DNA of 64,000 nucleotides from assembly GCF_037392515.1 (NCBI RefSeq), contig NC_090283.1, forward strand, positions 24,554,249-24,618,248. The letters are read 5' to 3'. Origin of the DNA: Haliotis asinina (taxonomy: Eukaryota > Mollusca > Gastropoda > Lepetellida > Haliotidae). Below, piece by piece: positions 19,919 to 32,924 of this stretch. Below the pieces are notes generated by a model, which was not told the origin of the DNA, made no database searches, and saw only the letters and a list, made by a program, of their open reading frames with translations. The translations under genes and the position numbers were made by a program. Within the stretch, counting starts at the first letter, position 1; every line of letters starts with the position of its first letter.

Positions 19919-20435
19919 CTATGTGTACATCCTCGATATCTCCAGGGTATACGTTCCGATAAGTCTCCACTATACCCTGGACGCATCTACAGCTCTGCCT
20001 GATAAATTTATCACCTCCCTTGACTGTCTTTTGACCCAGTCAGGTGTCTACACTGTCACCAATCACAACTCACTTTCGTTTTTTGAATTATCTAACTGAT
20101 TATACTTGGCAACAGAAACCATGCAGAGGTTCTCTGGAGGAGGTAGAAGGCGTTCTTGCATATGATGTTTTAAAGTTTCGGACCTGTCAGTTTGTTTGTA
20201 TGATTTCCCTCAAATCTGAGACGCACTGCGAGCAAACCTTCGGAGTTGCGACCGCTACCTTTGTTGACACTGGCAAGCTTGGTTATAACGGCGACCTAGC
20301 TGATTGGCTACTGTGAGAAGGAGGAGCCAGCAAAGGGAGGTAATAAATTTATCAGGCAGAGCCGTAGATGCATCCAGGGTATAGTGGAGACTTATTGGAA
20401 TGTATACCCTGGAGATATCGAGGATGCTATGTGTA
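19919..20435. mobile_element. MULE-like non-autonomous element, 499 bp, with 9-bp target duplication
   Basis: The direct repeat CTATGTGTA at 19919-19927 and 20427-20435 is perfect. The element 19928-20426 begins CATCCTCGATATCTCCAG and ends with its reverse complement. The inverted arms are about 95 bases (19928-20022 and 20332-20426) with only a few mismatches. A 9-bp duplication with long inverted ends is typical of Mutator-like (MULE) transposons. The 310-base centre carries no transposase, so it would have been mobilised by another copy. The arms also hold an internal inverted CCAGGGTATA / TATACCCTGG pair. Confidence 0.85.
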
Positions 20436-21680
20436 GTGCTGTAGCACTAGCAGATTGGTTTTGTGTACTAGCATAGACATGATTACATATCCAACTTTGC
20501 TGTTACTAAGTGTTAGAGCAAAGGTATTTTTGACACATTTCAGATCCCCAAGCATGAATAAACACCCAGATACTTTCCTGCACAAATGTACTCATTTTAA
20601 AATTTATCGATGCTTCCTTCACTGGCCTTATTAAAGGCAGAATGGGAAAAATATTCAGTCAAAGCAAAAAACCCTCATGATTGTTTCAAAAGCATTGTAT
20701 TTCAAGTTCACAATCACTGAGGTCCTCGAAGCACTGATTCCTAACACAAATATTGTTAGCTAACTCAGTTTAAAGTCTATGGGAACAGTTACCAGTATTT
20801 TAGTGTCCAACAAACAGCCTTGCGCAGTCAAAGTCTCATTCTTAACAATAGGATTTCATTTTTTGAGTTTGGAATTTTGTATATGTTCTATAATTATTGT
20901 TGACAAAATATGACCGGCAGTTCAGTAAAAGTGAAGCAAGATGTAAAATTGGTCTGGCCTTGCATTTATTCCTAGAGGTGTTTATGTTTAGAGTTTTGAC
21001 ATTTAAGTTCCAACTATTTGTATGCTCTATTAGTTTTTCTCAATTGCAAATGGTGTGAAGGTAATATTCCGATACAGGCAGTGAAAAAATTCAAATTAAA
21101 ACAAAGAAAAAAAGTGCCAGTTTGACACCTTAGTATTGTGAATGGTCCTGTGAGTATCAGTTATTTTTAATAGCAAACCAGGAATATTTTAGTTGAGGAT
21201 CTGACCAAGATCATAATTGAGTAATTGATTCCTATAGCTATGAGATTGTCTGTCGTAGCTTCTTTAATCCATTTACCCCATAGATGTCTGTTTTTGATAA
21301 ACAAGAACCCTGAAATCTTCAGATTTTGGGCTCCTAAATCATCAGATTTTTATGATGCTTTTTTGTTTTTATTTTAGTTGGCTTTCTTTGGCCTAAAATT
21401 CATTAAAGTACTGGCAAACAAGGATAAGTTGAGTACTGACATTACAATTGACTCGTATTGACTCGCATGTGAGTGTGTTGCCTACTGGCCTACGAAGGGG
21501 CCCCAGAATGTCTGCGATTATGTGCAGTAGTACACTATGTATTAATATAGAAATATCCAATAATTTCTTCCAAAAATTTGATTGTTCAGGCTAAGGAAGT
21601 GATTTACCCCATTGACAATATGTGCAAGAGTGATCCCTGATAAGTATTTAGCATTAACTCTTTCAACACCAGTCACCCAG
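20436..21680. other. AT-rich unique DNA, no gene recognised
   Basis: No repeats, frames or splice-flanked exons that I can support. Confidence 0.4.
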
Positions 21681-21683
21681 AAG

Positions 21684-21887
21684 CATATGCTGCCATGACA
21701 CCGAGTTCCCAGCGTTTGCAGAGACTCTGAGAGGCATATGCTGCCATGACACTGAGTTCCCAGAGTTTGTAGAGCCTCTGAGAGGCATATTCTGCCATGA
21801 CACAGAGTTCCCAGAGTTTGCCGAGCCTCAGAGAGGCATATGCTGCCATGACACTGAGTTCCCAGAGTTGTCATGGGAGCATATGCC
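21684..21887 (+). repeat. 51-bp tandem repeat, 4 copies
   Basis: CATATGCTGCCATGACAC-type starts at 21684, 21735, 21786 and 21837. Because 51 is a multiple of three, a minus-strand frame stays open through the array. It reads as a 17-residue repeat (LGTQCHGSICLSE..), which is not evidence of a gene. Confidence 0.9.
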
Positions 21888-22903
21888 TCTGATGTTGATG
21901 TTTATCAAGGAAAATATCAGCTCATAAATCATTATAACTAGTATATATCATACACCATTTGGAAGGTCTAATCCTACTTTTTATAAATATGAAAGTTTTT
22001 TATTATCATATTATTCAAGTAACAGGACTAGAACTTGAATAAGCCAACTTTTAATGAAGATTCAGGCTTACACATGTCCAGATAATTTGGTCACCAAAAA
22101 AGGAAACGAAAACTTGGGTGATATTTTTTCCATTTGCAACATGTCATGTTTTTCTTTTGTATGTTTATTTTTACAAGATCAGGAATTTATTATAAAAGGA
22201 TTTCTGAAATAATGTGTATGGCCGTGTATTTCCCTATTTCAGTCACATTGTGCTCAGATACAACAGAGCGAAATGCCTGCATGAAACTTGTGGCTCATAT
22301 ATGCCTAAAGTAAATTCTGTGATTAGTGTAGAGTATTTCCTACCAGTTTCGGGCAGTCTAGACTGGTGGTTGGAACTGGTTAAAATCTCATAACTGATGA
22401 CTGGTTCAGTACAACTGATCAGTCATAGAAAATAATTGGTTAGCATTGTTTTTCAGATTTTCCTATTCAGGTTATTGCATGACATGATGCAGCTTGCTGC
22501 TTCACAGTGATGACCAATATTCAGTTAGTGAAGTGTGTATTCTAACAAGTAAACATGTTTTCAGGCCCTGCCAACTTAAAAAATGTCTTCCAGCATCCAG
22601 TGTTTCAAAGACTTAGCAGTTCCAAATTTGTTTTTGTTTGACTGTGGGAAAATATCATCAATTACTTGGTTGTTTGATCACCGAGACCAAATGATCATTT
22701 CAATTTATTGGAACACCACTAGGCTAAATGGAACATGAAGGAATACTTGTATTATACTAAAAGCAACTTATATTTACGTTATGGAGCTTAATATTTCATA
22801 ACACCAGGCCAAGTATTTAAGTGGGAATAAGTGCATGACTACATTTATAAATCTCCTCACATTATGCATATTTGTAGTATTGTAGGCAAGAAGTGTTGTT
22901 TAA
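21888..22903. other. AT-rich unique DNA, no gene recognised
   Basis: No recognised element or exon. Confidence 0.4.
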
Positions 22904-22905
22904 TA

Positions 22906-23081
22906 CAGTGGAAGCTGTCAAAACTGGCATCTGTCCAATCCGGCAAGTTGTCACCACCGGCATACAATCTCAGCCCCATCCATGACTTGTACATTTACCA
23001 TCAGCTCTACAATCCAGCACCTTGTCTAAACTGGATTATTCCTTCAGTCCCAATGAGTGCTGGTTTAGACAGCTTCTACTG
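22906..23081. mobile_element. pogo/Tigger-like MITE, 176 bp
   Basis: The inverted ends CAGTGGAAGCTGTC (22906) and GACAGCTTCTACTG (ending 23081) are flanked by TA on both sides. The CAGTGGAA..AATCCGGCA style of terminus is that of pogo/Tigger elements of the Tc1/mariner superfamily. It has no transposase. Confidence 0.75.
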
Positions 23082-23083
23082 TA

Positions 23084-24276
23084 TTTGTCATTAGGATTGA
23101 GCTGAATGTCATGAAATATGCATAAATGTGTTGAATACATCTATGAATTAGTGTTTGAAACTGTTTGGGCATTAATTCATCATTATCAGGCAAGGGATGG
23201 TAATGTTCTTGAATCAGAGCATCATGGTTTACATTCAAACAGTAGAGCTGAGTGAATTACCTCCCTTAGATTGTCTTACTGGCAGTGACGACTATCTTTC
23301 TTGAAACTATAGTCTTTCATTTCAAGTAATCTCTACAATAAATATGCTTGATAAATGATATGTTGGTAAATGCATTACAGGTAAATTTAAAACAAACAAA
23401 AAGAAAACTAATGACAAACTGATACTGTGTGTGAAATAGTTTGTAGTGTGAAACATTTGCTAGCGAGTCAGCTAAGCTAAGTCTGAAAATTACTAATGCC
23501 AGCCACACAATAATTCACTATACAATAGTAGAAGAGAATAAAATATTGTTTAAATTATATGGGCTTCATAATTAAGCTGCCAGTATTGTGAACATTTTTA
23601 TGATGCCATAATCTTGCATGATATTATATCCTAACAAGTCGGAGAGAGTGATAAATCTACAAAATGACCTCTTGAAAATTCATTAGCTATTTGGGCCAGT
23701 GACTTTGGTGATTTACTGGCCAGACTGGATTTTGACAAGTTACAGGCTAGCCAGTGGCTATTTCTCCACTATAATCATGATAATAACTTGCCAGAAATTA
23801 TCTTACCAGGCCTCTTACTTATATGAAATGCTATATCCTATGCACTGTTTGGGAGGAGTGTCACTTGACATCAGTTAGTGTCGTTTAAAATACCATCCAT
23901 GTACTTTCTACTTGTCTTTAGTTTTAAGTCATTTTTAAAATTATTTGGGGGCAAGTTTAATTTCATCATAAGTAATTTAGCAAATTTCACACATTTTGTT
24001 CCAAATATAGCAATAAAAGTTGGTAAAAGGCTTGATTCATATTGATATAGTTAAAATAATTAAGTAAATATAATATCTGTTTTGAAACAGCAGCTGAAAA
24101 AGTGCCTCAACCCAATACAAACTCCCTGTTCCCATTTCAATAGCAAATGGTTGGTCCTGATGTGATATGTGTTTCAGTCTTCATCAGTTATCATGGTCAG
24201 TGCATTGGTTCTGGTTATCAAGCCAATCGATGTTATCATCAGTACTTTGTCCCATTCAGTAGATATGGAGTGATTC
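23084..24276. other. AT-rich unique DNA, no gene recognised
   Basis: No recognised element or exon. Confidence 0.4.
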
Positions 24277-24733
24277 ATGGGCAGTGTGGAGGTCCGAGCT
24301 ATGTATCATGAATGTGTACACATGTGCAACCTCTACTTTCATTTCGATGAAGAAGCGAAAGGTGGGGAAAGTTCTCGAGGTAACATTCTTGTTTTAGTGG
24401 CAGTGTGGAGGTCGGCGCTATGTGTCATGAATGTGTATTGTAACCTCTACTTTCATTTTGACGAAGAAGCCAGAGTTGGGGAAAGTTCTTCAGGTAATGT
24501 CCATGATTCATTGACAGTGGATGTCTAAGCCATATATCTTGAATGTACATAAGTGTAGCCTCTGCTTTCATTTTGATGAAGATGCGAAAGGTGGGGAAAG
24601 TTCTCGAGGGAATGTCCAGCCAGTTAGTGGCTGTGTGGAGGTTGGCGCTATGTGTCATGAATGTGTATTGTAACCTCTACTTTCATTTTGACGAAGAAGC
24701 CAAAGGTGGAAAACGTTCTGGAGGTTATGCCTG
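24277..24733 (+). repeat. Approx. 118-bp tandem repeat, 4 copies
   Basis: Copies start near 24279, 24399, 24517 and 24630. Each contains CTCTACTTTCATTTTGACG-like and GGTGGGGAAAGTTCT-like phrases. The period varies and is not a multiple of three, so the recurring peptide NLYFHFDEEAKGGE in its frames is not a coding repeat. Confidence 0.85.
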
Positions 24734-26640
24734 AGGCTCATAAATTATTCTGAATTCATGAGTGGCTACCATAGGCTTGGTAAGCACTGGCATCAGTTTT
24801 CTATGATCCTATCATTGCTTATATTTGAATGTCTTAAACCTTTCTTAAAAGCTACCTACTGACTAATATTTCTTACTTTATGAACAAGGCTTCAGATAAT
24901 TTTCCAACCTCAGGAGTTTGTACTTCAAATTTGTTCAATATATTAGTTCTTGAAAAATATACAAGTACATTTAGACTACTGAATGAGATTTAATGGAGTT
25001 TGACTACAACAAGATGAAGAAGTTATACTAGTTTCTGTACATTCATTATTCATACAGCAAGTTGATTACTTGACGATTTGCAGGTTGTCGGATCACTGTC
25101 TTATTTCTGAAGGAAACTTGTAACTTGTTGCGGTGCTGCCATGTTTACGTCTATGTGCACAATTTTGACCAATTAAATTTAGCTGAGATGTTTCACTGCG
25201 GTACAGTTTCCTTAGCAACCTGGATTCCAAAAACACGACAAGGGAAACCCCAATGTGTTGCTTTCACGGAAACTGAAATTTGGGACTATGCATGAAATCA
25301 GATGCATTTTCTATAAACATGATAAATAAGTAATAAGCTGTAAGTGTGTCTAAGACAGTACGCCATTGCTATTTTTGTGCTTATCTATGGTGCTATGGTG
25401 CTCATTATTTCGTACGGTATCTTGTATATTTTTTATTCACACATGCGGCAATGTGGTCCTTACCTGTTGAACATTCCTAAGCATTGATATGCAGTCACAG
25501 CATTGCTTAAATGAATGAATTTTCACTCCAAACTCTGTACATCTGTACCTTGGAAAGAATGTAGGGGATGTTCCATTTTGCAAGCATACCACTAGCCAAT
25601 ACCACAAGGCAATACCATGCATATAAGAAAAAGTAATGGAATAAACTGACACATTTTCACTTAATTTCTCTTCATCATCTGTGTCCTCCTTGCGTCATCA
25701 TTTTTATTTTATGTCTTATAAATCCAGTATTCCCTATCTTTGTTTAGTGTCGTCCTCAGTTGACGGAAAATTACTAAACGCAGCATAGAGGAACACACTT
25801 GTTCACTTGTTTGCTTACTTGTTCGCTCACTCGAGTGATCAACACTGCGGATTGCTCCATTTGAATGATAACAGGCATATATTCAGTAAATCAAAACATT
25901 ATAAGGTGCTTATGGTTGAGATATAAAACCAATTTATTAAAGTAGCTTACATTTTATTGGTGGAAGAACCCACTCAATCCCGGTATATTTGCACAGTTGA
26001 AGATTTTATTCATAGTTTATCAGAATCAATGACTTAATGAAGCTTGTCATGAAATAATTTTTTATGACTCAAACACCAGGTGGAATTTCTATGTGCATCT
26101 AAATAACTCGGTCTCATAAACAAGCGCGTAATCAACAAAAAGTGCAATAAAGAACATTCAGGAGAGATATAAATGACTTTCAACAGATAATTAAATCAAC
26201 AGGCCTGTATACAATGAACCAATGGACTATCAGCAGCCCATCAAATCTGCACCAACCTTGACACTGTATGTTGAACTCGATAGGAATCCCTTGATGTGGA
26301 CTTGATAAAGGTACCTCTGTCCACTGGGTGAAAGATCTCCCTGGATGAAAGTTGAACTTGTAGGTAGGCTGCCAGGAGAGCTGTTGAAGTGCAGTTTGTG
26401 GGAATGGATTCCAGATGTTTCCTGGTAATTGATTGGCCAGACTGCAGATTCTAAGAGGATGTGAGGAACCAACTGGCAGACTTGATGAGGATTTGGCTGA
26501 AATTCTTTAAACTCTTAAATGGGCTGCCTAGACTAATGCTTTGTCTCTGAATATGTGTATTTTCCTCGTAACAAATCATCCCAATTGAATTAAAAAGGAG
26601 CTCTAGTGAGATGTTAGGTTCAGAACGTGAACTATCTAGA
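24734..26640. other. AT-rich DNA with isolated regulatory-like words
   Basis: No exon supported. At 25206-25219 GTTTCCTTAGCAAC is a good match to the RFX X-box, and at 25269-25278 GAAACTGAAA matches the IRF/ISRE core. Both could be chance at this length. Confidence 0.3.
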
Positions 26641-26850
26641 CTTACTTCATTCAGGTCTTCAGCTTTGCAGGGAAGGCTAGGCAGTAGGGAAAATAATGTG
26701 GTTCAGGGACTGTGAGGCAGACTAGAAGGGCTAGGAGGTAGGGAAAATAATGTGGTTCAGGGACTGTGAGGCAGACTAGAAGGGCTAGGAGGCAGGGAAA
26801 ATAATGTGGTTCAGGGACTGTGAGGCAGACTAGAAGGTGCACTGTTACTT
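26641..26850 (+). repeat. 54-bp tandem repeat, about 3 copies, from dispersed family D
   Basis: GTTCAGGGACTGTGAGGCAG recurs at 26701, 26755 and 26809. The flanking text (GACTTACTTCATTCAGG.. TTTGCAGGGAAGGCTAGGC) is shared with 39640-39790, 54090-54180 and, inverted, 29395-29630, 54480-54610 and 55565-55980. This defines a moderately repeated family I cannot name. Confidence 0.8.
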
Positions 26851-27274
26851 GTTTTTGAGTGGCATTTTGGTTAAGTGTGGAATCGTGATACCGGCACACT
26901 TGAAATAAGTTCCTGGTGTCTGAAAGGCACTCTTAGAATTATTTTTTTGCAGACAAAATTACATTCTGAATAAATTTCTTTTTCAATAACTGCTCTTTTA
27001 CATAAGTGAGCTGTGTAGGAACATGGTATATGAGCAGATAAACATGATTAGAGCATGGTAAGATACACAATATAAAGCTAGGGATTCTGAAATTGAACAG
27101 TGTGTTATCAGTCTTGGTGAGAAATGAAGTGCCAAGATTTCTATATTGCACGTCTTCATTATCTTGCTCATGGTGAAAAGATAAAACAACTTATTTTTGC
27201 AATGTTAAATATTTTAAAGAGTACTTGGCATTAAGTGCCACATAACATCCTGGTTTATCTCTTTGTATGAAGCA
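26851..27274. other. AT-rich DNA, no gene recognised
   Basis: Two overlapping minus-strand frames of 63-70 codons have no recognised similarity. Confidence 0.4.
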
Positions 27275-27455
27275 GCTGGGTAGGTGAGGTAGCCCACTGG
27301 TTAAAGTGTTCTTGGTCTTACACCGAAGACCCAGGTTTTATTCCCCGTATGAGTGAAATGTATGATGTCTGTTTCCAGTGTTTCTGGCTGTGATGTAGCT
27401 AGAATATTGCTGAAAACGGTGTATAACCATACCCACTCATTCACTTAGTGAGGGG
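27275..27455 (+). repeat. SINE-B copy (+)
   Basis: GAGGTAGCCCACTGGTTAAA head, CCAGGTTTTATTCC B box, and a GCTAGAATATTGCTGAAAAC tail. It is the only SINE recognised between about 17.6 and 32.9 kb. Confidence 0.78.
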
Positions 27456-29394
27456 TATTCAAGACACAATTTAAATTTATAACATTGTAAAGAGATATAA
27501 ATAATTTGTATAGCAGTATTTCAGGATGAAAATGTGTACTCAATCATAAACTCTATCAAAACTGAAATTCAATGATACAATAATATATGCTGTACGCTGT
27601 TTTATGTATGCTGTTGAAAAAAAACAGCTTTGTCAAAGGTCAGCATGAAAAATGTTAAGCGGTAATATTCCTGAATCTGACATTGAAATTCCAAACTAGA
27701 GTGAGTGTTTTTGAGTGTGAACAGTGTTAAGTCTACAGTAAATATTCTTTGGAACTCAAATTCTGTTTGCTTTACTAGTCCATGTTTACTTCAGTGAAGT
27801 CTTGTGTTTTGCTGCGAATCTACAAGGTAAAAAGTATGACTTTGGGACCCTTGTGTCGTTGTTTACCAAATATGGGTACAGTAGACCCTCAGTTTCTTAA
27901 TTTCATGAGTCTCCTCAGTCTCAGATAATGTTACAGTCCTAATTGTCTAGCATAGAGTACTATAAGCTTTTATCATTCTTGTCATTGCAGTACCTTCATA
28001 TTTTTGAAGGGATGCATTGCAATATATTTTTCTGTATCCATTTTGAGAGATTTGATGAACTTTTCTTTGTGAAAAAAAAATTGACAACTATTAGTTGGAT
28101 TTTTCAAATTCATGGACCATCTCCTTTGTCTAAGCAAGAGGTGCAGTGGACAATTTTAATAAGAAACTTTAATTTTGTCAAGAATTGCAGCAATTTACAA
28201 ATTTCAACTTAAAACAGTTTCTTCAACCAATAACTTTAAACGTTTTGTGAAAATGTTTCAAGATTTTATTAATGAGGTGCAGTACTTGAGGTTTTCTAAC
28301 TTTTGAAAGTATTGAGTCAATGATTTGAACTTTAATGAAGGCATCAGAATGAATTGTTTTAATATTTGGGGAACATCCTGTTTTTCTGTTGGAACATTGT
28401 ATTTTGATATCTTCACTTCATCTAGAATTATCACAAGTTTCATTTCTTGGAAAAGCCTACATCAAGTTTGTTCAACCATCAACTTTACAATCATTAAATG
28501 GATTGCTTTCAGATTTGGATCATGGCTCCTTTGTCTATTGAAACGGGCATTACAGAGTAAGATATAGATCTTGTCGTTTTGTCAAGAATAATCATAATTA
28601 TGGTCAATTCTTGTCTAGCTCAAGTGTGATGTTATGGTTGGAGGTACTAGTGAGTCTTCTTCACAGTGGCAAAATCATGAATATGATAAGATAGGTATAT
28701 TTACATACTAGACAACTGGCATTTAGCTTTTTTAGGGTAATCATCATAATGGTTTATCATTAATATTATTATTGGATATTCATATAGCACACATATCCAT
28801 GCAACTATTGCTTGCTCAAGGCACTGGTATTTGGCTTTACTGCCCTGTGCTCTCTTGGCAAAAGATAATCAATTGAAATTTTTTTTAGTCATGATAATGA
28901 TAAACAAAAATTAGATTTTTAAATTAAATTAAATTAGATAAAAAAAATTTTGCCCATGACCTATGACATTGAGACAGCACAAACATATTGCCACTCAGCA
29001 GCAGGAGACAGTAAAACCTCATTTAGGGCATCAAATTTCCATTCTCTACTCCCTGGGGATTATCCAATGAATTTCATGTGACAGACCAGACATCAGAACC
29101 TCTCTCTATCTTGTATTTCCAGCAACATTCACTACTGAAAACCCTGGTTTAATGGGATTTTTGCATGTGGAAACCATACGTTTCTGGGGAGTGTTGTATG
29201 AACATGATGAAGTCAATGAAGCGGAGGAGGCATCAGCATTGTGGCTTGTTGTCAAGTAGGCTTGTTCTCAAGTAGGATGACTGTTATAGAGCTACATTTG
29301 TGGATAGGATTACATTAGTGTCTGTACCATGAATCAGTCAGTGTGGTGCTGTCTTTTTTCCTTCAAGATAGGAGCATCCAAAGAGTGTTCTAGT
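27456..29394. other. AT-rich DNA, no gene recognised
   Basis: One ACAGTAGACCCTC phrase near 27877 resembles a pogo/Tigger terminus, but no matching second end was found. No exon supported. Confidence 0.4.
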
Positions 29395-29635
29395 TTGTCC
29401 TTAGATTGCCTCACAGTCCCTCAACTACCTTAGCACTAAAACTATCTGTATCCTAAGTCTGTGCTAAGGTTTGGGAGTTTCCGTTGCCTTGGCAGAGTTA
29501 GTGCTAAGATAGCTGAGCACAACATCACCCTGCACTCCCTGCAGAGCTAAAGCCCCAACTGAAGCAAGTGTAGATTCCTTTAGGTTCTGAATCTCACTTC
29601 TCACTGGGGCTCCTTTTGAATTTAAACAGGTTTAT
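29395..29635 (-). repeat. Dispersed repeat family D, inverted copy
   Basis: CTCACAGTCCCTCAACTACC, then AGAGCTAAAGCCCCAACTG, then GAATCTCACTTCTCACTGGGG. It matches the reverse complement of the phrases at 26641 and 39640. Confidence 0.6.
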
Positions 29636-31880
29636 TTGTTACTTTCAAACTTGTGTATATTCAGAGATTAAGATCTGGCTTCACATTGTACACATCTCCT
29701 TCTTAGAGTGCCCAAAGTAAACCTAAGATAATAACAACACAGTAGATTTGTATTGCTCAAGAACTCCAGGCACTTGATACATGCTCATGGCGTTACGCAA
29801 AATTATAATCCACTGCAGTAGAGGTGCTATGTTTTCACTGTTAAATCAATCTTTATGGAACTTTTTAATGATATATGTCTTTAGGCAGCTGTTAGAGATT
29901 GTCAGTGATTAAGATTTCTTTATTCCCAAGGGAAGATCTTTCCAGTGAGTCTGGACTATGTGAGCAAATAATCCCTTACCATTTTGGGTACTTTTTAGCA
30001 TAAGAAGTAAGTGATCAGCTTATCTTAGTGTCTGAGAGTGAGAACGTTCATATTTCACAATCAAATCTGTCAGATAAGCAGAAGAAGTTTGATTGACACA
30101 TTTATATGTCAGAGTCATAATTTTGTATTGGACTCAAGCTTGGACTCAGGGCCACTCTATGGAGATAAGCGCTGGCATGTTATGTACAGTACTCACTATA
30201 CTATACACTCATTAAACGGTAGAAGTAGAGAAAAAAAGTCAATACATTAGAACATGCAGAGTGAGTGGAATGCTGTACTAATACTGTAATTACAGTAATT
30301 GATGCTGTACTAATTTTGAGCACTTCACATTCAGTGATTCTTCAGTGCTAACGGGTTATTTTCATAATCAAAACATCAAATATAACCTAGATAGCATTTA
30401 TAGCCATAACTTTTTAATTTGGAATAAATAAGAATATCATTTTGAGAATTTGGCAGCTAAGATAGTACTGAGGTCGAGAATCATGTTTACACTATCAGGT
30501 ATTAGTTACTTGGAATTCCAAACACAAACCAGATGCTTCTAATTTGAAAGCATCTCAACAATTCCAGCATCCTGAATTCCACATCCAAATGCAAATCTGC
30601 CAATGCATACGCAACTGCAAGCATCAGATATTCAAATTTGTCTCCTGCATCACCCACCTCATTGTTATTCTGCTTTATCTGGAAAAACACTCAGCTTGTA
30701 AAGTTCAGGCTGTTATTATCGACGGGAATGGCACGATGAGCTAATGTTGAGTCAGGATTCTTCCCATTTTCATCCAAACTGCCGCTGTTCCAATAGCTCC
30801 GAAACTGAATTTTGATAAGCTTTGTGTGAACACTAATTTCTGCTCATTAAATTTTGTCGATCGAGCAATATCTATTTTTCATTTCAAAGGCATATCTTCA
30901 GCAGAATATTTCCTAAGCAGATGTAAATGCGATCATTATGAGGACTCCAGATGGCTAAGGAGAAAAATATCTGTTGAGTTTAATTTTCACCTGGACATTA
31001 AAGATTTAGATAGGTAGTAAATATTCATGTTTTAGTTGAAAGGGAGAAGGCTGGGATTGGAATGGTTATAAATCTGAAAGATTATTCTTGATAAATAGTT
31101 TTATATGGACACAAAAGGGAAATTGTTATCAAGGTAAACAGGGAGCTTCTGATAGAATCTTTGTGATTTAAATAGTAACACCTTGAGCATGTACTAGTTG
31201 GGTGCACATGTGCACTATATAAATGTCCTATAATAGTGATACTAATTAGTAAACTTAATATGATCATGGATGACAGTTCAAGAAACTTGATAATTATAAA
31301 GAGTTTGAAATTCTATTTTGTTCTTTCAAACTTTCATTTGGAAGAAATACATTTGACAGAAATACATCAAAAGATTTACACTCAGCACCCATTCATTCTT
31401 TAAGTAAAGCCTTCATTGTGTTTCTGTGTTTATGAAAAGAATGTTCTTCTTAAGATGGCACTATTCAGAGTATGAACTGGACAAATTTCATTTTCATTTT
31501 GTCTACATTTTCCACACTTTTGTTTAAGTCAGCTCCTTCCAAAAATGTTGGAAATAATGTTATTTTTAGACTCTACTCATATATCATGAAATTTAGAAAT
31601 AGCTCAGATTAAATGCTTAAAACTTTCATGCTGATTAAGGTATAATTCTTACCTTTTGTAGTTTGGTCTTACAGTAAAGCCGTGGTAAAGTTTGAAGCAG
31701 GCTGTTTGTTACCTAGCGTCTGATCTCTGAACAGAACCCACTTGCAGTTTTCAGCTAGCTCAGATGGTGTCTTTTCCTTTCTGCTTATGTTATTTTTAGC
31801 CAGTAAGACTGTCAGCATCCGTGGATGAGAATCTTCAATTAAACCTACATGAGTGACTGTCTGTGATAAACTTGTCCCAG
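29636..31880. other. AT-rich DNA, no gene recognised
   Basis: No recognised element. Short frames only. Confidence 0.4.
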
Positions 31881-32585
31881 CCAATCAGGGCCAAGCTCTC
31901 ATATCTACTGGGCCAGCAAGGAAGTGGGAGCGTGTGTTGGTTAGTGTGAAAGCAGAGGCAATGTTGATGAGGCAGTGTGATGATGGACTCGGGATAAGGG
32001 TTGGACTCACTGGATGTGTTTCGGTTTAAGCCTTTGAAGGAGGAACTTGAGTACCCACGTGAATGGATAGGATTTCTGACTTGGATACTTTGGAGAAATT
32101 TTACTGTTGTCCTTTCCTGAATTGAGATTTGAAAAGAGCTGTTGTTTTTTTGTTTTGTGTGTGAGAATGTTTTGAGGAAGACATGTTCACAGCTGATGGG
32201 AGGAATATAGGAAGAGTCTGTTATTTGAGTTGATTCAGGATGCCTGTGACACAGTTTTGAAACTGCAGGACAGTTTGGTTGTTGAGGATGTGATTCTATA
32301 GAAACAGGTTTCGGCTGAGAGAATTCGAGGATGCTATTAAAAGTGCCATCTTGCTTTCCACATGGAATTGGTATATCATAACTAGCCTGTTTAGTTTGGA
32401 AGCAGTTTTGTGTGGTTTATATTTAAGGGCTGTGTGTCCTTCATGGAAAAGCCATCTCTTGACAGTTTAACCTTTCTGAGTTTAAAAGGTTGAACTGGTG
32501 CAGTTGTGTGAATCTGTTCCTTGTTGGCAATCAGTGAATGATCAGATTTCTTTTTGAAAAATAAACTCATTGTTTTGCTATCAAG
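31881..32585 (+). other. 5' flank / 5' UTR of the PIX gene
   Basis: Sequence before the initiator ATG with no recognisable TATA box. An in-frame TAA at 32562-32564, eight codons before the ATG, blocks upward extension if this is a true first exon. TTGTTTTGCTATCAAG just before the ATG could alternatively serve as a weak splice acceptor, so an upstream noncoding exon cannot be excluded. Confidence 0.4.
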
Positions 32586-32924
32586 ATGAATCGGGTGGAC
32601 AGCACAGAATACCCAGATGACTATATTGAAATTGTTAATGAAATAAATGACTTTATCGCATCTCTCACGGGTTCCCCTGCAGATGCAAGTGCGAGCAGCG
32701 GAACAGGAAGTCAGATTAGCCATTGTGAGGAAGCGTGTCGTGACAGCGTTGAGAATGACTATGAGCCAATAGAGTCCATCATCCCACTCCCACAGTGCGT
32801 GGCCCACTACAACCCCACCCCGCCGCCACCCCCACCCATCAGGCCCAAGTTTATCAAGATGTCAGACGGCATGCCGAAGCATGTCAAGGCCGTCCACAAT
32901 TTCAAGGGAAGCAACAATGATGAG
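32586..32924 (+). CDS. ARHGEF7: PIX exon with initiator ATG (113 codons)
   Basis: ATG in the context ATCAAGATGA, open to GAT GAG|GTAAGT (donor at 32925, full consensus). It ends in phase 0 inside the SH3 domain, after the NNDE of the RT loop. Sequence composition shifts clearly to GC-rich coding between 32660 and 32900. Confidence 0.88.

Noticed and set aside
21542-21874. 110-codon minus frame with a 17-residue repeat
   Set aside because: Open only because the 51-base tandem period is a multiple of three; no start context, no homology.
24277-24734. Repeated peptide NLYFHFDEEAKGGE suggesting a coding repeat
   Set aside because: The four repeats are 113-120 bases apart, so the peptide falls in different frames with stops between them.
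26651-26899. 82-codon minus frame with an 18-residue repeat
   Set aside because: 54-base tandem repeat artefact inside dispersed family D.
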